The notes under the pieces are model-generated. The model made no database searches. It was not told the DNA's origin and saw nothing but the letters and a program-made list of their open reading frames with translations. Made by a program: the position numbers and the translations under genes. Of a stretch of 64,000 bases of DNA, positions 57,738 through 64,000 are shown piece by piece (the stretch's first letter is position 1; each line of letters begins with the position of its first letter). Source of the stretch: Dermatemys mawii (taxonomy: Eukaryota > Chordata > Testudines > Dermatemydidae); contig ML677333.1 in assembly GCA_007922305.1 (NCBI GenBank), forward strand, positions 16,514,676 through 16,578,675, in the 5' to 3' direction.

Positions 57738-58249
57738 ATTGTTTTAAAACTCTGTATAACAATTATAAAATAGCTTTTGTGTAACATTTGTAGCATGTAC
57801 AGAATAAATGATGGTGTGGTGCTGTATAAAGGATTTATTGGCACTGGTCTGGAATGACCACGTGTCTTTGAATGCCCCTATGTCTATCCCAAATGCATAC
57901 TGATGAAACCTTTATACTATACCACACTGTCAGATACCCACATGCAGATAATAAACAGCTTATTATTGGGAAGCATGGTTTTCTTTAAGAATTTACAACT
58001 GTTTAATTACTTAAAATGCTCTCCGTACTCTTGGAAAGCTAGGTTAGCATTATTATTTCTTTGGTAAGCTGCCTTAGGAAATAAGAGAGCTAACCAGAGT
58101 CATTTTTTATTTTCTGCTCAAGATGTTCTAATGCTCCAGAATGTCTAAGGAACTCTTTTACTTGATGAATCAGTTGTACAGGTAAGAGCCTATTCTCAGG
58201 TTTGGAGGCCTTAACCTGTTCCCATTGACTTTTCTACTGTTGACTTCAG
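57738..58249. other. unique AT-rich stretch
   Basis: No supported feature. Confidence 0.45.
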
Positions 58250-58400
58250 GAGGAGCATGATCCTTTATTATTATTTGTATTATCATAGCTACTGGGAGTT
58301 CCAGTCATGGAACAGGACCCCATTGTTTTAGTATTATACAAAGACTGAGCAATGCCCTTTTTTGTTGTTTGTTTTGTTCTCAGAGCTTACAACAAAACAA
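58250..58400 (-). repeat. MIR-like SINE 3' tail (antisense)
   Basis: 'ttattattatttgtattatc', 'gttccagtcatggaacagga', 'ccccattgttttagtattat' and 'tcagagcttacaac' parallel the copy at 12,140-12,300. Confidence 0.75.
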
Positions 58401-61400
58401 CAAAGTTTTCAGGTTTATATTTACACTTCCAAGTCAATCTTTGAAGATATACTTGTTAAACAAAAGTTAGTCCAGTACAAGTCTTGTTTGTCTTTTGATG
58501 ACTGATGAAATGTATACATGTAAGACCTTTGGAGGTTGAATTTTAGCAACAGATGGGTTGTGCTAATTGTGCATTTTGAATTTGTTACAATATAACACAA
58601 TCATTTCTATAAAACCATATTTAATATACAACAAACTCTCACCACATAAACACATTAAAACACCTTATTATAGTTTCAAGAATCAGTTACAGGTTTTCAT
58701 AAAAACATTTTCATATCTAGAATCTTAATACAGAATGATTTATTTCTATGCCAAAATACATTTAGACTGTAAACTGTTTGTAGAAAAAGACAAAGAATTA
58801 GGGTTTGCTGGTATTTAATCCATGTTATTTCTTTCTTTCATGTTCTACTTTGAAACATATCTGAAATGTTTACATAAAACACTTTGTTTTTTTATCCAAA
58901 GTTCTAACAAAAAAAGAGAGAGAGAGAGAGAGGAAGAAGATAATTTTCTTTTCACTTCACTGTCTTTTGGATGTGCACGGAACAGCATTCACTTTTTGCA
59001 CATGCTACCCTGGTCAGGACTGTGTGCCATGTTGGTTTTGAAAGAAAGACACAACATTCCCTTTTAATACAAGTACTGGGTGCTCAGAGAATGAAGCCTG
59101 GAGCCCCAATAATAATTGAATTGCATTTAGCAAATAAAATCTGGAAAAAAAATCCACATAAAAACGCATATGAAGATTGATCACACAATTTTATTAGAGT
59201 CTTTTGAACAATTGTATTATGTTGTTCCTTTATTTAAAAATTCTTGCAAAAAAAGACATTGGAGTGGACTGTTTTCAACCCTGAGCATTAACACTGCATA
59301 TCAAGTACTGTAGTAAAGAAGCTGGTTAAGATTGTAGCACTAGCACAAAGTCACTGATATTAATCCTCTAAATGATCAGGTTTTTACAAAAAAAAAAAAT
59401 ACATAGTTTTCAATAAATAATGCTTAATTTTACAACTTTGATACAGCAATGTCATACACTGTTTTGACACATACTAAACTCTGCATGCTATATAGTCTAC
59501 TAGAAGACAAAACTTTTCCATGCATTTCCTTTTTCTAGTGCTAGAAAACACTTTGTCCTCCAGTGCATTGCCTCAAGCAGCCTTACCCTCGTCTTTCTAT
59601 CTCATAGCAATAGGCCGTGCACTGGCATGCAAAACCTTAAGAAAAGGTTCCCCCCCACCATCACTCAGACTTCTAAACAAAAGTACTTTTCAGCTTTCCC
59701 CCCTCCACTCCCCAGACCTGGAGTGTCTATGAAAATGAATTTCATGTGGCCTTTGAAAAGGCTTTGAAATTACGTATTTTAAAAGTGTCATGCTGAAAAA
59801 CGGCTCTAAAACATTCAATTTTCCCCACCTGTGGCCATCACGCAACATCTTTGAAATGTTGTAACCATCAAATGTTCCACATTGGAAAAATAGGACTCCA
59901 TTTTAAAACAGCCCCACCAAAAAAGTATCACAGCATTTATGTAGAGACTCCAAAACTCCAACATATGTACAAGAGCAAAACCAGATAGAAATTGCAAATG
60001 AGCTAACAATGGCATATAACTCTTCTCCCTGGTATACCCAGGAGTTGAGGCAAGTTGGCTTTGGAGATATGCAGGAAGATGGAAACGAAATCAAATTGTG
60101 ATAATAGGAACTCCTGGAATAGTATTTATTATTTGATCAAATCTCTTCAGATGGTAAATCACTGTGTCTTGATTTTTCTGTGAGGTGAATGTTATTATAA
60201 TGTAATACCATGATAATCAAACCAAAATTAATTTCTGAAGGTTCATAAATCTTAGTAGCTTGATTTCCTCATGTCCATTTGTTCTGCAAGATTTCACTTC
60301 TCAGAAAACCCAGATAAAGTAACTAATCAAAAAGAAGTTTGATTAAATAATAAGCACTGGAACCTCCATTCTCACACTTCCAGGTTGTTTGTTCATCATT
60401 GAAAACCACTTTCCCCTTCTTAACCATATTGCTTTAGGGGTTTGCTTTTATATAGAGAAGTCATTGCTTGGAAACTGCTGTCAATCATAATCTTCTAAGA
60501 GTTTTTAAAATATTCCTATCTTTGCACTGGCATAAGTATTGGGTTTCCTAAGAGAAACTCTACCCAATGAAGGTATTACTTTTTATACATGAAACAATAC
60601 AAATTTTGTTTCCCTTTTTTGTAAGTCATTCTACACTTTCTGCACATTTGTGCTTTATACTGAATATAAAAATAGGTTTTTAAAACTCTATTTACTTTAA
60701 ACTCACTAAAAAACTACTTGCTTGTGAAATTCTCTTACAAATTCACTGCATCCATGTAGAGAAGATAAAACTAATTAGGCAGTTAATTGATACAGGTAGT
60801 GTGTAAAAAAGTAATAAATTTTAAAAATCACAGCCTGAAATTTGGGAAAAAAAGATAAATTGAAGGAATTAAATTGTGTAATTGAAATGTAAGGCAACTC
60901 AGTATAGGGATTTTTTTTCTGGTCTTTATCATAAGTGAAGATTAAGGGGAATTTAGAATGAGAACTATGTTTTCCAAAAAAACCAGGAAGAATTGGGGCC
61001 CAATTCTGCACATCCTTCCTGAAGCAAAAAACTCTCACTAAGCTCAATGAGAATTTTTGTTAAGAAGTGCAGGTTTAAGCACTTACCAGGGCATCAATAT
61101 GAAGATGTGGCAAAGGTAGAGAGAAAAGGAATGAACTGTAATGGAGTATCAAATAGCTGAAAACTATATGGCCCTGATTGTGACCTCACAAGAGTTTCAC
61201 ACTAGAATAACTATAGAGTTGTACTTGATTTACATTTGTGTGAGCGAAGAATCAAGACACACAGATGCAAACCACATTCAGTAGACTCTACCTTTGGGGA
61301 AGTTTACCCTGGGTGGATGTGGATGCCTACACTTCAGACCACAAAATATTTAAAAGACATTTTGAATATGTCTTCCTGTTAAATTTGAAAAATATTGTCC

Positions 61401-63339
61401 TTTTAAAGGAATTAAACAATTTACTGTGAGTTAGTACTTTTATAGTTGAGAGAGTAAACAGAAGAAAGCAACCAAAAGGGAAAATGTCAATTGAAGTTAA
61501 CTTTCCAAAAATGTTCATTTTCAAAATCTGAAAAATACCTTTTTCTAAGTTTTATATTTAAATGAGATGCCAAGTGTTGTAAAGAAAGGTTTTTTTTCCA
61601 ACTGAAAAAGCTGTTTCTTTTGTGCCCCTAAGTCTGCTTACACATAGAAAAGTACTATACAGAGACCAAATGAAAACAGGGGCAGCAATAATAAAGTAAA
61701 TGGGAGACACTAAGTCTGGAACATAAAGATTTCTCCAAGACGGTAGTCAACAAGAATTCATACATATACTTAAAAGGAAAAACTGGGAATAGGATTATTC
61801 AATTTGACCAGAAATACCCCACACATAAAACGAGGATAACCTAGCTGATGTGATCTTTAGTGACTGTAAGACTGCTCTTACTCTCACTAAAATGAGTGGG
61901 AGTTCAGGCATTGATTTCAACAAGGAGCAAGTTATGGCCCTAACAGTCTCGTGGCTTAATTAAAATACTCATCCATTTTCCTTGGGCAATGTGAAATGCT
62001 AAGCTCTCAGATGGATGAAAAATCAAAACTTTTTTGGGAAAAAAATATGTACTGTCCCCCCTGTACACTGCATCGTCACTCATGAATATTGCATGTTCCC
62101 TTCCAAAAGCCAAGACTACTATGGCAGGGTGTTTTTTTCCTTTGACTAAAGTAGACCTGCTGCTCTTTAAAATCTGCCTGACTCTCTGTACTTGGATATT
62201 TCAAATGAGCTCTTCTTGATTAATAATTTGTAATGATAATTGTAAAAATTTCCCTCCAACAATATATCAAGATTTTTGTGCGCTGAAACATAGACCTTAT
62301 TACAAACTGAATCCATCTTAGATTTGACCATCATGAATACATAACTCACTGAACATTTGCAAAACACAAATGTTTAGTTACACTGCCTATCATTTTAATA
62401 AACAAGGATGCATATCAGAAAGAAGGGAGTGGAAGAATTTGTCCACACCCTCTCATGATAGCTTGAAGAATTGCTAAGAGAATTTTGGCTCAGTTTTAAA
62501 GGACTGGAATATGATCATCTAATGTTCTCAACCTAGCCCATGAACATGAACTGGTTTTCAACAGTAGGACAGCTAATGGCTAGGCTGTAGAGCACTTTTT
62601 TTTTTTTGCCTTAGAAGAGATAAATGTCATTTGTTTTCAATCTAATGGCTCAGTAATTATACAGAGAAAATACTAATCATCTGAGACCAAAAAAACTGAA
62701 AATTCAAGAAATTCTGTTTTATTGAGGATTATCCATTGCCAAGGATATTTTCTGTGTAGTTTGTTTTAAAAGTTTTTTTTTTTCATAAAGAATTATCACA
62801 ATGCAAGACATAAATTTAGGTTCCTAGATAAGCTACATCTCTTTTCTGATAGCAAGGATGTAGGCCAAACATCTTTTATTTAAAATCATGATTACTTTTT
62901 TTAATTATTGAGAAAGAGATCACATTATATGAATCATTTAACTACCAGATTATTTAACTAACCTAAAGTAGCTATCTCACCACTTAAATGCTTAAGAGTT
63001 GTCTTTGATTAAACATAACATACATGCAGGTTTAAATGTGGTGTTTTATTATGCCTTACAAATATGTATGCAGGATTTTCATTTTCAGCAAGTCTGAAAG
63101 CCTGTAGCAGTGGTTGCCACCAAAATTACCAGCACAGTGAATTGTCCTTGTAAACAGCTGGATCATTTATTAGTGGATAAAGATAAAGGATCGACTAACG
63201 CCTATCAGATAAAAAATAAACTTCTTGAGAAACACACTTCCACCTTGAGTCTGTTTATTGCCATCAGCAGTTCTTTCAAAGTGTAAAACTGAACTCTGAC
63301 GGCTCCTAAGGGGGGAAAAATGCACATTTACAAAGTCTG
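58401..63339. other. long repeat-poor AT-rich region
   Basis: Almost 5 kb with only an (AG)n run (58,914-58,932), homopolymers and one weak MITE trace near 61,000. No open frame above 90 codons and no recognisable exon. The scarcity of transposons next to a CpG island is compatible with promoter-proximal regulatory DNA or a long UTR, but nothing in the sequence decides this. Confidence 0.5.
58914..58932. repeat. (AG)n microsatellite
   Basis: Nine to ten AG units, following an A run. Confidence 0.9.
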
Positions 63340-64000
63340 TTCATCTGCAGCAGCCGCTCACATCCGCCCTTCCCACGCCCCAGCTCTCAGACAGGCAAAG
63401 GCAACTGCAAAGAAGAGGGAATTGGAGCCGATCCCCTGGGTTCTCCAGCTGCCGGCGGGGCGGAGGTTAGCGCCGTGGCACTGCCGAGGAGGGCGGCAGC
63501 ACCCTCCGGGCAGGGCATCGGCAGCTGCGGGCCCGCCCAGCCCGCTCCAAGAGCAGAGAGGCAGGGCGGGCTGGGGGCAGGTCGCTCCGGCTCCTCGAGC
63601 TCGGGGCCAGCAGCGCCTGGGCGCGCCAGGCTCGGGCCGGGAGGGAAGCGCTGCACGGAAGCAACAGGGCAGCGATCGGAGCAGGCTGAACCTCCCGCCC
63701 CTGCGGCAAACTGGAAGCCTCAGCCCGCCCCCTCTGGAGCGGGGTCCCCCGGCTGCTGCCTCCCCGCCACCCGCCTCTCCTGCTTCTGCGGAAGGGATGC
63801 CCGGGGAGGCGGGAAACAGCCGCCAGCCCAGCACCGTGCTGCCCCGGCCGGCGTGGGGCGGGTGGAGGGCGGGGAGGCTGGTGCGCCCCGCCCAGGGTGA
63901 GCCAGGCGCTCTCCGGTTCCTCCCCGCCGCTGCACCCCGAGTCCTTCTCCCCGTTCCCCGGTTTAAGATTGGCGGGGCGGGGCGGGGGGGGAGGAAGGGA
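63340..64000. promoter_or_regulatory. CpG island, probable promoter or first-exon region
   Basis: GC content and CpG density rise abruptly at about 63,340 and stay high to the window edge, in sharp contrast to the AT-rich flank. GC boxes (GGGCGGG type) occur near 63,855, 63,868 and 63,974-63,987. An inverted CCAAT box (ATTGG, 63,968-63,972) sits right before the last group, the usual NF-Y plus Sp1 arrangement of a housekeeping or developmental promoter. Direction and gene are unknown. Overlapping alanine-, glycine- and proline-rich open frames on both strands are expected in any CpG island and are not called as genes. The island continues beyond the window. Confidence 0.85.

Noticed and set aside
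63215..63320. Minus-strand pyrimidine tract plus AG followed by about 34 open codons (AVRVQFYTLKELL...)
   Set aside because: Looks like a possible splice acceptor and short terminal exon, but there is no recognised protein and no credible donor nearby, so it was not called.
63358..63935. Long overlapping frames on both strands, including 158 and 141 codons
   Set aside because: GC-rich CpG island sequence lacks stops by composition. No motif, no start context and no choice between strands.
1..64000. CRISPR array, operon, bacterial or plasmid features
   Set aside because: Repeat content is plainly vertebrate; no regularly spaced direct repeats with unique spacers were seen.

Overview
This window is vertebrate nuclear DNA and most likely comes from a turtle. 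The taxonomic evidence is the mix of repeats. There is a tRNA-derived SINE of the tortoise Cry I / PolIII type at 9282-9461, and three CR1 LINE fragments, one keeping the YADD reverse-transcriptase motif. Amniote MIR-like SINEs, many hAT-type DNA transposons with 8-bp target-site duplications (TSDs), and LTR elements make up most of the rest. The species cannot be read from the sequence.

No host protein-coding exon could be supported in the 64 kb. Long open frames are transposon-derived (gag/protease, CR1 RT, hAT transposase), span an assembly gap, or lie in GC-rich or G-rich repeats. The sequence reads as intergenic or deep intronic DNA. It ends at the right edge in a CpG island (about 63,340-64,000) with GC boxes and an inverted CCAAT box, which probably marks the promoter or first exon of a gene outside the window.

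Layout. 1-200: AT-rich simple repeat. 0.2-6.2 kb: mostly unique DNA with MIR-like fragments. 6.2-7.85 kb: LTR-like remnant, then a TIR-bounded transposon with a tRNA-like module (a longer relative lies at 47.4-48.6 kb). 8.9-9.5 kb: palindromic MITE and the Cry I SINE. 12,681-15,285: a structurally complete LTR element (TSD, LTR, PBS, decayed gag and protease, PPT, LTR, TSD) lacking RT, RNase H and integrase. 16,669-17,355: solo LTR with a 5-bp TSD. 19.3-20.3 kb: two hAT elements, one holding a 100-N gap. 22.9-23.95 kb: CR1. 28.7-29.6 kb: hAT element with a G-rich internal minisatellite. 33.1-34.0 kb: antisense CR1 broken by a 96-bp-arm palindrome and a hAT insertion. 35.1-37.3 kb: foldback element, truncated hAT, L2-like LINE fossil and another hAT. 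40.2-42.2 kb: MITE split by a 1.6-kb foldback hAT with transposase-derived sequence in both orientations. 43.7-50 kb: MITEs, CR1, TIR element, hAT and LTR fragment. 50-54.5 kb: GC- and purine-rich repeats, SINE and LTR-like sequence. 57.6 kb: small TIR element. 58.4-63.3 kb: AT-rich and repeat-poor.

The parts do not form an operon or pathway. They record successive transposon insertions, in several places nested so that order can be read. The most unusual items are the RT-less LTR element whose protease frame runs to a terminal paired-CxxC segment, the near-perfect palindrome in a CR1 copy, and the foldback hAT. All consensus comparisons are from memory; no database search was possible.
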